The translations under genes and the position numbers were made by a program. DNA of 64,000 nucleotides, taken from NCBI RefSeq assembly GCF_047795645.1, contig NZ_CP181045.1, positions 3,720,001-3,784,000 of the forward strand. Reading direction: 5' to 3'. Numbering within the stretch: position 1 is the stretch's first letter; each line of letters begins with the position of its first letter. Shown piece by piece: positions 25,700 through 35,005 of this stretch. The DNA is from Salipaludibacillus sp047795645. GTDB lineage: Bacteria; Bacillota; Bacilli; Bacillales; Salisediminibacteriaceae. Below the pieces are notes generated by a model, which ran no database searches, was not told the DNA's origin, and was given only the letters and a program-made list of their open reading frames with translations.

Positions 25700-26986
25700 T
25701 TATGCAAAAACACCGCGAATGAGATTCGTCTGAGTGCGGTCTGGACCTACAGAAAAAATAGTTAACGGAATGCCTGTCAGTTGAGATATCCTTTCGATAT
25801 AGAAGAGGGCATTTCGAGGGAGATCATGTAACGACTTCACCCCTGTAATATCTTCCGTCCAACCGGGAAGTTCTTCATACACAGGTTCGCATTCAGCGAG
25901 AACCTTCAAACTAGCAGGAAATTCTTCCATGATTTCACCACGATATTTGTAGGCAACACATATCTTTAATGATTCGATCCCCGTAAGGACATCAATTGAA
26001 TTTAAAGATAAATCAGTAATACCACTGACGCGGCGAGCATGACGGACAACAACACTATCAAACCAACCTACCCGTCGTGGTCGTCCAGTAGTTGTTCCGT
26101 ATTCGTTCCCTACATCGCGGATTTTCTCACCAATTTCATTATTTAATTCAGTTGGGAAAGGTCCGTCTCCGACTCTAGTCGTGTATGCTTTAGAAACACC
26201 TACAACATGATCGATTTTTGATGGACCAACACCTGAACCAATCGTGACGCCTCCTGCAATCGGGTTAGATGAGGTAACAAATGGATATGTTCCTTGGTCT
26301 ATATCAAGCATTACCCCTTGAGCACCTTCAAAAAGGACACGCTTCCCTGCATCTAGTCCATCATTTAAAATGACAGATGTATCCGCTACGAGATGAGCGA
26401 ATTGTTGCCCATATTCATAATATTCTTCAAGGATGTCCTCAATTTTAAATCCTTCGACTTCATAAACCTTTTCTAATAAAAGATTTTTTTCGCGAAGATT
26501 TACCTCAAGTTTTTCCTTAAATGTTTCTTTGTCTAACAAATCAACGATGCGTATACCAACACGAGCCGCTTTATCCATATATGCTGGACCAATACCTTTT
26601 CGAGTCGTACCGATCTTGTTTGTACCTTTACTTTCTTCTTCAACGATATCTAATTTTAAGTGATATGGAAGGATCACATGTGCTCGGTTGCTTATACGAA
26701 GATTACTCGTGTCCACACCTTTGTCGTGCAAGTATGCCAATTCCTTAACGAGAGCTTTCGGATCGATAACCATTCCGTTTCCAATAACACAAGTTTTATC
26801 CTTGTAAAAAATCCCCGATGGTATTAGATGCAATTTATACGTCGTACCATTAAATACAATTGTATGACCTGCATTGTTTCCACCTTGATAACGGGCAATT
26901 AGTTCTGATTGTTCTGATAAATAATCGGTAATTTTTCCTTTTCCTTCGTCTCCCCATTGCGTACCTACCACAACAACTGATGGCAT
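25700..26986 (-). CDS. purA: adenylosuccinate synthetase
   Basis: Converts IMP, aspartate and GTP to adenylosuccinate, the first committed step to AMP (428 aa). GTQWGDEGKGKITD (9-22) is the P-loop with the catalytic Asp, GNNAGHT follows, and TTTGRPRRVGW binds IMP. ATG 26986 follows GGAGGT; the frame extends to 27043 with no better site. A CCGAAC PurBox core lies about 120 bp upstream, so PurR repression by purine status is likely, as for B. subtilis purA. Confidence 0.97.
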   Translation of the reverse strand: MPSVVVVGTQWGDEGKGKITDYLSEQSELIARYQGGNNAGHTIVFNGTTYKLHLIPSGIFYKDKTCVIGNGMVIDPKALVKELAYLHDKGVDTSNLRISNRAHVILPYHLKLDIVEEESKGTNKIGTTRKGIGPAYMDKAARVGIRIVDLLDKETFKEKLEVNLREKNLLLEKVYEVEGFKIEDILEEYYEYGQQFAHLVADTSVILNDGLDAGKRVLFEGAQGVMLDIDQGTYPFVTSSNPIAGGVTIGSGVGPSKIDHVVGVSKAYTTRVGDGPFPTELNNEIGEKIRDVGNEYGTTTGRPRRVGWFDSVVVRHARRVSGITDLSLNSIDVLTGIESLKICVAYKYRGEIMEEFPASLKVLAECEPVYEELPGWTEDITGVKSLHDLPRNALFYIERISQLTGIPLTIFSVGPDRTQTNLIRGVFA

Positions 26987-27100
26987 GAATCGAGCACCTC
27001 CAAGTGTATTTACTTTCATGTATTTTTTTGATATTTCTATCATTTGTTTTTATCAAATCGACCAACGTTAGTTTATCAGTTAAAGCTACTGTAGTCAACT

Positions 27101-27145
27101 ATATCCCGAACAATATTAGCATATATTATATTTTCATTCGTTTAT
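27101..27145 (-). promoter_or_regulatory. probable PurBox pair upstream of purA
   Basis: ATATCCCGAACAATAT (27101-27116) fits the PurR PurBox core CCGAAC with AT-rich flanks. A degenerate inverted partner, TTCATTCGTTTAT (27133-27145), lies 16 bp further on, close to the spacing of PurBox pairs in B. subtilis. The first box is convincing, the second weak. Confidence 0.6.
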
Positions 27146-27250
27146 TCCCTTGTTTTATAGATTTTTTCAAAATTATTAAGGTTATTGAAAGGATATGATA
27201 TCTTCATATGCGGCTATAAGGCTGAAGTCATTATATACATTACTCAACAA

Positions 27251-27280
27251 AAAACGCTCCCGCAAATCACAAGGAGCGTT
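27251..27280 (-). terminator. terminator after the DoxX pseudogene
   Basis: AACGCTCC (27253-27260) and GGAGCGTT (27273-27280) form an 8-bp stem, followed on the minus strand by TTTTTTG. Confidence 0.85.
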
Positions 27281-27308
27281 ACTTTACTTCAAACTTTATT
27301 ATACCAGG

Positions 27309-27814
27309 TTATGCGACTTGTTTATTAGCTAATGGTGTAAACTTATCTTTAAAAATGACAGTGCGGATATATGGAATCACCCATCGGTCGCCACCAAACT
27401 TACCTGCATTGTATCCAGCAGCAAGAATAAAGATTGTGAGCAATACGAGCCATGGATTAGAAGAAACCGTACCGGCGAACATAAAAGCAAAATTCATCAT
27501 GATGCCAAAGAATGCGGCTGCTGTTGTTAATATGCCGACAATCAAGCCAAGTCCAACGAGTAATTCGCCCCATGCGACCATGAAACTAAAAACATCAGCA
27601 CTTGGTAAAGCGAAATTTTCAATAAATGCATGATACGTTGGGTACTGTTCAATGACCGCTTCGTTGTTAACAACACCATTTAAATAACCACTTGCATAAA
27701 ACCACCTGTTACTTTTCCCCAGCCAGCAGTAAGCCACTGCCATCCAATATATACTCTTAAAATTGTTAAAACTCCGGCTGCAATCTTGTTATTTCGTAAG
27801 AATTCCATAAACAT
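27309..27814 (-). pseudogene. DoxX-family membrane protein, frameshifted
   Basis: The reading frame from ATG 27814 (GAGGAGG 8 nt upstream) encodes a normal DoxX N-terminus, with FLRNNKIAAGVLTILRVYIG and WQWLTAGWGKVTGGF, then stops after five more codons. The rest of the family (ASGYLNGVVNNEAV through four membrane helices to the C-terminus) continues in another frame from about 27697. Adding one base at GGTTTT|ATGCA, for instance restoring a G, rejoins them. The gene is therefore a recent single-base deletion or a sequencing error. DoxX/DoxD proteins are small quinone-linked or thiosulfate-oxidising membrane proteins; the role here is unknown. Promoter, ribosome site and terminator all look intact. 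Confidence 0.85.
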
Positions 27815-28268
27815 GATTCATTCCTCCTCAGAAATGTAAGTTTTTTATAGAGAGTTGGTTGATCACTTGTATCAAAAAAAATGAATGCTGGTTGTTTTTG
27901 TATACTTTAAGAATGTTTAACTTCGCAAAAGGATTAAAGTATAAGATAAACTAAGCCTTTCGCCATGAAGGACTCGGCGACTAGCCAAGTTTTTCTAATG
28001 TGTGTGACCACTAACTAACTTTCTATAGTCTTAGTATAATATGGATTCCTCGACCGTGACCGTTGTAACTGTGAACAGTTCGTTGCAATCTAATGACCAA
28101 TTTGTGAACATATGCACAAAGGTTGAATCGCTTTTGGAGTTGTATACCTTTTGTCATCTATTTAATATTTTTTTGCGGTAACAGGTTTATTTTCACTTTT
28201 GGTTATTAGAAAAATAACCATCCTATTTAAATAAAATAACAATCAAAACCGTTTTGCTAAAACATACA
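27815..28268. other. gap between the DoxX gene and dnaC
   Basis: About 450 bp with no coding frame. TTGATCACTTGTATCAA (27861-27877), an imperfect palindrome about 50 bp upstream of the DoxX ribosome site, could be an operator. Nothing else stands out. Confidence 0.4.
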
Positions 28269-28290
28269 AAAAGCACCGCAAATACGGTGC
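28269..28290 (-). terminator. terminator after dnaC
   Basis: GCACCG (28273-28278) and CGGTGC (28285-28290) form a short GC-rich stem. On the minus strand it is followed by CTTTTTGT. Confidence 0.8.
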
Positions 28291-28358
28291 AATTACTTAA
28301 ACATTTTTGTTTTAATTTTCTGCTAAAAATTATAGTTTTGCGATAGGAAACAAACATA

Positions 28359-29723
28359 TTATGCACCAGGAGGCATATCGCCTTCATCAAATCTTCGCTC
28401 TAAGTTAACAAACTTATTGTATTCTTTGATAAATGCCAACTCGACAGTTCCGACTGGACCATTACGTTGTTTTGCAATAATAATTTCTATAATATCTTTT
28501 TGCTCTGACTCTTGATCGTAATAGTCGTCTCTGTACAAGAATGCTACGATGTCTGCATCTTGTTCAATACTTCCTGATTCACGAATATCCGACATCATTG
28601 GTCGCTTATCTTGACGTGATTCTACCCCACGAGAAAGTTGTGACAATGCGATAACAGGTACTTCCAATTCACGAGCCAGTCCTTTTAATTCTCGGGAAAT
28701 TTCCGACACTTCTTGTTGTCTTCCCTCGCCACTTCTAGCATCCCCTTGAATTAATTGCATATAGTCAATCATTATCATACCAAGACCACGATCTTGTTTT
28801 AACTTTCGGCATTTTGACCGGATATCTTTCACCTTAATACCTGGCGTATCATCAATAAAAATTCCCGCTTTAGATAGACTCCCCATTGCCATCGTTAAAC
28901 GTTGCCAGTCTTCATCCTCTAATTTCCCAGTACGAAGTCTTTGAGCATCAATATTTCCTTCAGCACAGAGCATACGCATAACAAGCTGGTCTGCCCCCAT
29001 TTCGAGACTAAAGATAGCGATATTTTCATCTGTTTTGGTTGCGACATTTTGCGAAATATTTAATGCAAATGCTGTTTTACCAACCGATGGACGAGCTGCC
29101 ACAATGATTAGATCATTTTTCTGAAATCCAGCTGTAATTCGGTCTAATTCTGTAAATCCAGTTGGAATTCCAGTTACATCACCAGCTGTGTGTTGAAGCA
29201 TTTCGATTTTATCAAATGCCTCAACTAGTACATCTTTAATATCGACAAATTCTCCTGAGTTTTTTTTGTGAGCAACTTCTAGAATCGATTTCTCCGCATC
29301 ATTCAAAATTGAATCTACATCTTCATCAGCTGCATAACCTTCAGATGCAATATTTGTAGCTACTCGAATCAATCTACGTAATAATGATTTTTCTTCTACG
29401 ATCTCACTATAGTACCTTGCATTTGCCGCAGTTGGTACTGCATTGGCTAGATCACTTAAATATGACACGCCGCCAATTTCTTCTAGCCACTTCTTGGTTT
29501 GTAATTCCGAAGTTACCGTGACGATATCTACCGGCTCTCCTTTTTCAGAGAGGTCAAGCATTACCGTAAAAATCCGTTCATGTGCAGGCCGGTAAAAGTC
29601 CTCAGGAATTAAACAATCAGAGGCGGTGACGAGAGCTTGATCCTCAATGAAGATTGCTCCTAGCACCGCCTGCTCGGCTTCAATATTTTGTGGTGGTGTT
29701 CGATCGGCAAATAAGTCAGACAT
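28359..29723 (-). CDS. dnaC: replicative DNA helicase (DnaB-type, called DnaC in Bacillus)
   Basis: Hexameric 5'-to-3' helicase of the replication fork (454 aa, the size of B. subtilis DnaC). The N-terminal primase-interaction domain (PPQNIEAEQAVLGAIF) is followed by a RecA-like motor with Walker A ARPSVGKTAFALN (about 207-219), Walker B MIMIDYMQLI and the DnaB motif SRELKGLARELEVPVIALSQLSR split over two segments. GAGGGAG precedes the ATG. It lies 85 bp downstream of rplI, the conserved rplI-dnaC order. Confidence 0.97.
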   Translation of the reverse strand: MSDLFADRTPPQNIEAEQAVLGAIFIEDQALVTASDCLIPEDFYRPAHERIFTVMLDLSEKGEPVDIVTVTSELQTKKWLEEIGGVSYLSDLANAVPTAANARYYSEIVEEKSLLRRLIRVATNIASEGYAADEDVDSILNDAEKSILEVAHKKNSGEFVDIKDVLVEAFDKIEMLQHTAGDVTGIPTGFTELDRITAGFQKNDLIIVAARPSVGKTAFALNISQNVATKTDENIAIFSLEMGADQLVMRMLCAEGNIDAQRLRTGKLEDEDWQRLTMAMGSLSKAGIFIDDTPGIKVKDIRSKCRKLKQDRGLGMIMIDYMQLIQGDARSGEGRQQEVSEISRELKGLARELEVPVIALSQLSRGVESRQDKRPMMSDIRESGSIEQDADIVAFLYRDDYYDQESEQKDIIEIIIAKQRNGPVGTVELAFIKEYNKFVNLERRFDEGDMPPGA

Positions 29724-29808
29724 GATTATACTCCCTCATTTCCCGCATAAATTGAATGCAATTTGAGCGGATTTGATGTCAGAACCAAAATTCCAACACC
29801 GCACTCAT

Positions 29809-30255
29809 TTATTTTTCTTCTGCAACATGTACTTTTAATGTGGCTGTTACTTTAGGGTGAACCTTTACCTTTACATTCGTGTAACCAAGTGAACGAATTG
29901 GTTCATCCATCTCAATTTTTCGCTTATCAATTTTCAGATCCATTTTTTTCAAACGTTCGCCAATTTGTTTGTTAGTCACAGCCCCAAATAATCGTCCATT
30001 TTCTCCAGCCTTAGCAGTCAATTCAATCGTCAAGTTTTCCAAATCAGATTTGAATTTTTCTGCACGTTCCAGTTCTTTTTCCACTTGACGACCTTCACTC
30101 TCTTGTTTCTTCTCAAGTGATTTCATATTACCCTTGTTAGCTTCAACTGCAAGGTTATTTTTTAATAAATAATTTCTTGCATATCCTTCAGATACGTTTT
30201 TCACTTCACCTTTTTTCCCTTTTCCTTTTACATCATCTAGAAAAATTACTTTCAT
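29809..30255 (-). CDS. rplI: 50S ribosomal protein L9
   Basis: L9 (148 aa) binds 23S rRNA. The N-terminal domain shows VIFLDDVKGKGKKGEVKNVS and GYARNYLL, the long connecting helix is Lys/Glu-rich, and the C-terminal domain ends in KVHPKVTATLKVHV. ATG 30255 lies 4 nt past the gdpP stop, with AAAGGGGGAT inside the end of gdpP, so translation is coupled. The in-frame start at 30285 is an extension into gdpP. Confidence 0.97.
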   Translation of the reverse strand: MKVIFLDDVKGKGKKGEVKNVSEGYARNYLLKNNLAVEANKGNMKSLEKKQESEGRQVEKELERAEKFKSDLENLTIELTAKAGENGRLFGAVTNKQIGERLKKMDLKIDKRKIEMDEPIRSLGYTNVKVKVHPKVTATLKVHVAEEK

Positions 30256-30259
30256 CGTT

Positions 30260-32221
30260 TTATCCCCCTTTGAAATATTCATCAATTTTCTCTTTCAACG
30301 TTTCTTCTGTTTCCTCAATGGTTGAACCTTCTATCTGTGTAGCTGCATTTGTTAAATGTCCGCCACCATCCATCATTTCCATGATAATTTGAACATTCAC
30401 TTCACCAAGAGAACGAGCACTAATACTTATACGGCCGTCTTCTAGTTTAGAAATCACAAATGATGCAACGACATTATTCATAGTTAATAATGTGTCTGCC
30501 GCTTGTGCAATCAGTACTTGACCATAAGTTTCTTCTGTATATCCTCTAGCAATTGCCATTCCGCCAGGATAAATATATGCTTTTTCTATTAACTTTGAAC
30601 GCTTTACGTATTGATCAAAATCTTCTTTCAATAGTTTTTGCACGAGGGTCGTATCAGCTCCACGACTGCGAAGGTATGACGCCGCATCAAATGTACGTGA
30701 TCCTGTACGAATAGCAAAACTTTTTGTGTCGACAACAATGCCAGCCAACAAAGCAGTTGATTCTAAGACACCTAAATTAGGTCGCGAAGGTTGGTATTCT
30801 AGTAGCTCTGTGATTAACTCCGCTGTCGATGAAGCGTAAGGCTCCATATAAACAAGGACAGCATCTTCTATGAAGTCTTCTCCACGTCGATGGTGATCGA
30901 TCACAATTGTTCGATCCATTTTTTCCAATAACTTTGGATCCATCACTAACGATGGCTTATGGGTATCAACGACAACCATCAATGTATCATCTGTCGCTTC
31001 TTCTCTAGCTTCTTCAGGAGTGATAAATTGGGCCCATAAATCATTATGACCTTCTATTTCTTCCAGTAATTTATGGACGCTTAGATTTACTTCATTAGGG
31101 TTCAAAATGATAAATCCGTCTTTCCCATTTGCTTCGGCAATTTTTAACATACCAATTGCAGCCCCAACTGAATCCATATCGGGATTTTTATGCCCCATTA
31201 CAAATACTTTGTCACTTTCTTTTACAAAATCACGAATTGCATGAGAAATCACTCGAGCACGTACTCTTGTGCGTTTTTCCATTGCATTGGACTTGCCACC
31301 GTAAAATCTTCCTTTACCATTCTTTTCTTTGATAGCCACCTGATCGCCACCTCGCCCTAAAGCCAAATCTAGGCTAGATTGAGCTAAACTGCCAAGCTCT
31401 TTCAATGAGGGTTCACCACTGCCAATCCCTACACTCAAAGTTAACGGCACTTTTTCTTTCGTTGTATTATCACGAATTTCATCAAGTACGGTAAAACGAT
31501 TCTCTTCTAATGCTTTTAGAGTACCTTCGTTGAAAACAGCAATAAATCTATCCGAAGCGGTTCTACGGATAAAGATGTCATACTTTTTGGACCACTGATT
31601 CAATGAATCTGTTACATGTGTTAATAATTTGCTACGGATTTGATCGTCCATTCCTTGTGTAACTTCATCATAGTTATCCAAATAAATTAGTCCAACCACC
31701 GTTTTTTCACGTTCAAATAAATATTTATATTCCTGTTCATCCGTCACATTGATAAAATACAGCAAACCTTCATCAGGGTAATGAAATACACGGTACTTTT
31801 CGTCACGCATTTCTACTAGGAATCTTTTTTTCCCATCCCCCACTTCATTAATGAGTTGCTTAGAAAAAATTGACAACTGCTCTCCTAGTACATTTTTATC
31901 GGCTAACTTTGTTAAATAAGGGTTGTTCCACTGAATATCATGATTCTCATTGTATAGGAGAATACCGATCGGCAATTGATTCATCGCTTCTTCTCCTGCA
32001 TGATTTACCCGATAAGTTATGGTAGATATATATTCAGTTAGTTCCCTTTCGAACTCTAATCTTGCTCGAATAATCAAGTAAAGAACGAACCCTAAACCGA
32101 CAAACCCTAAGAGACCTATTTGCCATTGATAATACGTTAATATTCCTATAAATATCACAGCAACGCTCAACAGGGCAATGACGTGATAACCATGCCACTT
32201 TCTTAACAGAGATTTCGGCAT
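30260..32221 (-). CDS. gdpP: cyclic-di-AMP phosphodiesterase GdpP (YybT)
   Basis: Membrane-bound c-di-AMP phosphodiesterase (653 aa) that sets c-di-AMP levels and thereby potassium and osmotic balance and beta-lactam tolerance. Two N-terminal membrane helices (about 12-50) are followed by a PAS domain, a degenerate GGDEF domain and the DHH/DHHA1 part with GHKNPDMDSVGA, VVDTHKP and IVIDHHRRGE. The GGDEF signature is lost, as usual in this family. It follows yybS and precedes rplI, as in B. subtilis. AGGAG lies 9 nt upstream of the ATG. Confidence 0.96.
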   Translation of the reverse strand: MPKSLLRKWHGYHVIALLSVAVIFIGILTYYQWQIGLLGFVGLGFVLYLIIRARLEFERELTEYISTITYRVNHAGEEAMNQLPIGILLYNENHDIQWNNPYLTKLADKNVLGEQLSIFSKQLINEVGDGKKRFLVEMRDEKYRVFHYPDEGLLYFINVTDEQEYKYLFEREKTVVGLIYLDNYDEVTQGMDDQIRSKLLTHVTDSLNQWSKKYDIFIRRTASDRFIAVFNEGTLKALEENRFTVLDEIRDNTTKEKVPLTLSVGIGSGEPSLKELGSLAQSSLDLALGRGGDQVAIKEKNGKGRFYGGKSNAMEKRTRVRARVISHAIRDFVKESDKVFVMGHKNPDMDSVGAAIGMLKIAEANGKDGFIILNPNEVNLSVHKLLEEIEGHNDLWAQFITPEEAREEATDDTLMVVVDTHKPSLVMDPKLLEKMDRTIVIDHHRRGEDFIEDAVLVYMEPYASSTAELITELLEYQPSRPNLGVLESTALLAGIVVDTKSFAIRTGSRTFDAASYLRSRGADTTLVQKLLKEDFDQYVKRSKLIEKAYIYPGGMAIARGYTEETYGQVLIAQAADTLLTMNNVVASFVISKLEDGRISISARSLGEVNVQIIMEMMDGGGHLTNAATQIEGSTIEETEETLKEKIDEYFKGG

Positions 32222-32233
32222 TCTTCACAACTC

Positions 32234-33172
32234 CTACTTTAGCGCATTCATCCGCTTCCTCAAGTCAAAACCTAAATCAATTATACCTAAGATTCTTACG
32301 ATATGATGGAAAATAGGAAAAAGAAATGAAATCACAACGAGAATTACGGGAATCGCAACGTTCAATCGCTTCTGATAAAAATAATAAAAAACTAGAGCAA
32401 ACCCTTGAATCACCATAACCATATCTAAAATTGGCGTAAGATTAGCTAAAACAGTGAACATAGGGCTTCCTTCTTCTACACCTATTAATATGAAAATATA
32501 GGTAAATAAATAATACCATATAAAAGCTTTCGGAAAACCCCACTCTCTTAGTGGCGGAAATCGAACAACATCCTGTTTCTGTTTTCTTAACAAAAAACCA
32601 GCAATGATTTGTACTATAAAAGCAAATATGACACCCATCATAATTATTAATGCTGGCGCTATCAATGTTAAGCCCTCAATATATTCTAATGCTATTTCTA
32701 AGGCGGCATCACCATCATCCCCGACTAAAAATAGCAAATCATCTGCCATTTCTGTCGATTCGATCATTACTTCCTGAAAGCTCTCAACCGGATCTACATC
32801 CAATATGACGATACTTCCAACGTAGATAACCACAAATGCAATGATATAACTTAAAGCCCCGCCTAACAATACTCCAAAAGCATCTTTTTTTCGACGGTAA
32901 CATTCACCAATCACGACACCACTCACAGCAAATGCAAGTGACAATGGCAATGAGAAGGGTCCTAGTATGACAAATAGTAATAAAAATGATAGCACCGCTA
33001 ATGTCCCACCAGCCAACAGACCGTGCTTTTTTGTAAAAAATATAAAAGGGATTGATAATAAAAACAAGCTAATTAGCCCAATGACAGGAACTAATATAAC
33101 TAGGAGAATTAGCAACATATATCCCCCTAAATAAAATGCTCCCTCTTTCATTAATCTAGATCTATCTTCCAT
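32234..33172 (-). CDS. yybS: YybS family membrane protein (DUF2232)
   Basis: Polytopic membrane protein (312 aa) with about eight hydrophobic segments and a Lys/Arg-rich C-terminus. It matches the position and character of YybS, which sits upstream of gdpP in nearly all Bacillaceae and 12 bp from it here. The family has no established function; operon partnership suggests a link with c-di-AMP or membrane homeostasis, which is inference only. GAGGGAC precedes ATG 33172. Confidence 0.88.
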   Translation of the reverse strand: MEDRSRLMKEGAFYLGGYMLLILLVILVPVIGLISLFLLSIPFIFFTKKHGLLAGGTLAVLSFLLLFVILGPFSLPLSLAFAVSGVVIGECYRRKKDAFGVLLGGALSYIIAFVVIYVGSIVILDVDPVESFQEVMIESTEMADDLLFLVGDDGDAALEIALEYIEGLTLIAPALIIMMGVIFAFIVQIIAGFLLRKQKQDVVRFPPLREWGFPKAFIWYYLFTYIFILIGVEEGSPMFTVLANLTPILDMVMVIQGFALVFYYFYQKRLNVAIPVILVVISFLFPIFHHIVRILGIIDLGFDLRKRMNALK

Positions 33173-33593
33173 CTATTCGTCCCTCATTTCACCATTTAAA
33201 AACCGTCAATTTATATTTTAGCATGAACAACTGATAAACAACAAAAATTCATTGATTTGCCTTAGCTTTTTTTTCACTAAGCCATTACTAAACAGAGGAT
33301 CTAAAAAAATGATTGAGTCATTAGCTCAGAATATTGAAAAGATGGCATTTCAGGATTGCGATTTATCTTCTTAATCGAATAGAAAATTTCCGCTCCCTTT
33401 CCACGGACGAGAAATTGAATGGATTTTTAAGTATTTAACTTCCTCTAAAAAAAGCAATCCGGTCAATAAAAATAGTACCATCCATACAAAGACCTAAGTT
33501 ACTCAGTCATCCATAATTATGTATTAAAATGAAGCTAACCTTCTGAAAAACAGTACTTTCAACTTACCTATTCTATTAGAAAATAAGACAGTA
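33173..33593. other. gap between rpsR and yybS
   Basis: About 420 bp. A 21-codon plus-strand frame (33309-33374) with GAGG 9 nt upstream exists but has no recognisable homologue, so I leave it uncalled. The yybS promoter should lie here but is not obvious. Confidence 0.4.
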
Positions 33594-33625
33594 AAAAACA
33601 CAGTAGCTCTTTAGCTACTGTGTTT
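33594..33625 (-). terminator. terminator after rpsR
   Basis: A 13-bp stem (AAACACAGTAGCT with AGCTACTGTGTTT, 33596-33625) has a 4-nt loop, followed on the minus strand by a T run. It ends the rpsF-ssb-rpsR operon. Confidence 0.92.
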
Positions 33626-33632
33626 CATTAAA

Positions 33633-33863
33633 TTACTCGCCCGTAACGAACGGCAATAAAGCCATTGTACGAGATCGTTTGATTGCGCGAGTTAATTGGC
33701 GTTGATACTTTGCAGAAGTTCCAGTTACTCTGCGAGGAAGAATTTTTCCACGCTCAGAGACAAACTTGCTTAATAACCCTGTATCTTTATAGTCAATTTT
33801 AGTAATCTTATTTACTGTAAAGTAACAAACTTTACGCCGCTTTGGTCGACCACGTCGTGCCAT
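33633..33863 (-). CDS. rpsR: 30S ribosomal protein S18
   Basis: Basic 76-aa protein with the S18 core (GKILPRRVTGTSAKYQRQLT and RAIKRSRTMALLPFV). It binds 16S rRNA next to S6. It is last in the rpsF-ssb-rpsR operon and has an AAGGAGGG site. Confidence 0.97.
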   Translation of the reverse strand: MARRGRPKRRKVCYFTVNKITKIDYKDTGLLSKFVSERGKILPRRVTGTSAKYQRQLTRAIKRSRTMALLPFVTGE

Positions 33864-33910
33864 AAATATCCCTCCTTCAATTTAAATTTTATAACTAATT
33901 CAAAATCAAT

Positions 33911-34474
33911 TTAAAACGGTAAGTCATCATCATTAATATCAATCGGTTTTCCATCACTAGCAAACGGATCATCATTTTGATTCCCTTGACCGCCTTGATT
34001 TGGTTGATTCTGATTTCCTTGAGCAGGACTACCTTGTCCGGAGTTTGGATTCGGATTATTTGGAAAACCGTTATTGTCATTTCGCTGACCAGAGCTAGCT
34101 TGATCAGCACCCTGTCCTGCATATTGGTTTCCACCACCGCCAGTTCCACCCGAACCACGAGGTTCTAGAAACTGAACGCTGTCACCAACTACTTCAGTCA
34201 TGAAAATACGACGTCCTTCGTTATTATCGAAGCTACGCGTTTGAATACGTCCGTCTACGCCAGCTTGGCTACCTTTTTTCAGATAGTTAGCAACGTTCTC
34301 GGCTTGCTTCCTCCAAACCACAATGTTGATGAAGTCTGCTTCCTTCTGTCCTTGTGCATTTGAAAATGGGCGATTTACAGCTAGTGTAAAAGATGCAACT
34401 GCAATTCCGTTGGCTGTATAGCGTAATTCTGGGTCTTTAGTTAGACGTCCAACTAAAACGACACGGTTAATCAT
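33911..34474 (-). CDS. ssb: single-stranded DNA-binding protein SsbA
   Basis: Essential SSB (187 aa) that coats single strands and recruits replication and repair partners. An N-terminal OB fold (about 1-105: NRVVLVGRLTKDPELRYT and NIVVWRKQAENVANYLKKGS) is followed by a Gly/Asn/Gln-rich linker. It ends in the acidic tip DDDLPF that contacts RecG, RecQ and similar partners. It lies between rpsF and rpsR, the conserved order in Firmicutes. GAGGAGGAG precedes the ATG. Confidence 0.97.
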   Translation of the reverse strand: MINRVVLVGRLTKDPELRYTANGIAVASFTLAVNRPFSNAQGQKEADFINIVVWRKQAENVANYLKKGSQAGVDGRIQTRSFDNNEGRRIFMTEVVGDSVQFLEPRGSGGTGGGGNQYAGQGADQASSGQRNDNNGFPNNPNPNSGQGSPAQGNQNQPNQGGQGNQNDDPFASDGKPIDINDDDLPF

Positions 34475-34501
34475 CCGAACTCCTCCTCGGAACCTTTATC
34501 T

Positions 34502-34789
34502 CTATTCTTCTTCACGTACAGTAAGTGAACGTATAATGTTATCATTGATTGAACTTAAACGGTTGAATTCATCAAGCGCTACTTTTTCTGCGTTTAATTT
34601 AAGTAAAACGTAGAAACCTTCAGTGAAATCCTCGATTTCATAAGCAAGACGTCGCTTACCCATTTCTTTCGTTTCAGTCACTTCTGCGCCGTTGTCCGTT
34701 AAAATCTTGTTGAAACGCTCGATCAATTCTTTCGTCGCCGCTTCTTCCAAGTTCGGACGTACAATGTACATAATTTCATATTTGCGCAT
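34502..34789 (-). CDS. rpsF: 30S ribosomal protein S6
   Basis: 95-aa S6 with YEIMYIVRPNLEE at the start and KRRLAYEIEDFTEGFY in the centre. It pairs with S18 in the 30S platform. It is first in the rpsF-ssb-rpsR operon, with AAAGGAGGTGA upstream. A S6:S18 leader element might be present in 34790-34870, but I could not confirm the motif. Confidence 0.97.
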   Translation of the reverse strand: MRKYEIMYIVRPNLEEAATKELIERFNKILTDNGAEVTETKEMGKRRLAYEIEDFTEGFYVLLKLNAEKVALDEFNRLSSINDNIIRSLTVREEE

Positions 34790-34925
34790 ATTCTGTCACC
34801 TCCTTTTGGTCTAGGCCCTCTTCTTAATTGAAAAGAGCAAGGAGCAAGCATCTATTTCCTTTTGCTCGCAAGTTTTAATTATAGCAGAACTTCTAGTTAG
34901 GCACAAGGTTAGATTGAGATAAACA

Positions 34926-34954
34926 AGAAAAAAACCAACCTCTGAAGGTCAGTT
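34926..34954 (-). terminator. terminator after ychF
   Basis: On the minus strand AACTGACCT-TCAG-AGGTTGGTT forms a 9-bp stem with two G:U pairs, followed by a T run. Confidence 0.75.
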
Positions 34955-35005
34955 TTTCTATGAATACTTTTATTGACTACTTTTCTCCTCATGGAAGAAT
35001 GCAAA

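Noticed and set aside
33895..34158. Minus-strand frame overlapping the end of ssb
   Set aside because: It is another frame of the ssb linker repeats; ssb itself is clear.
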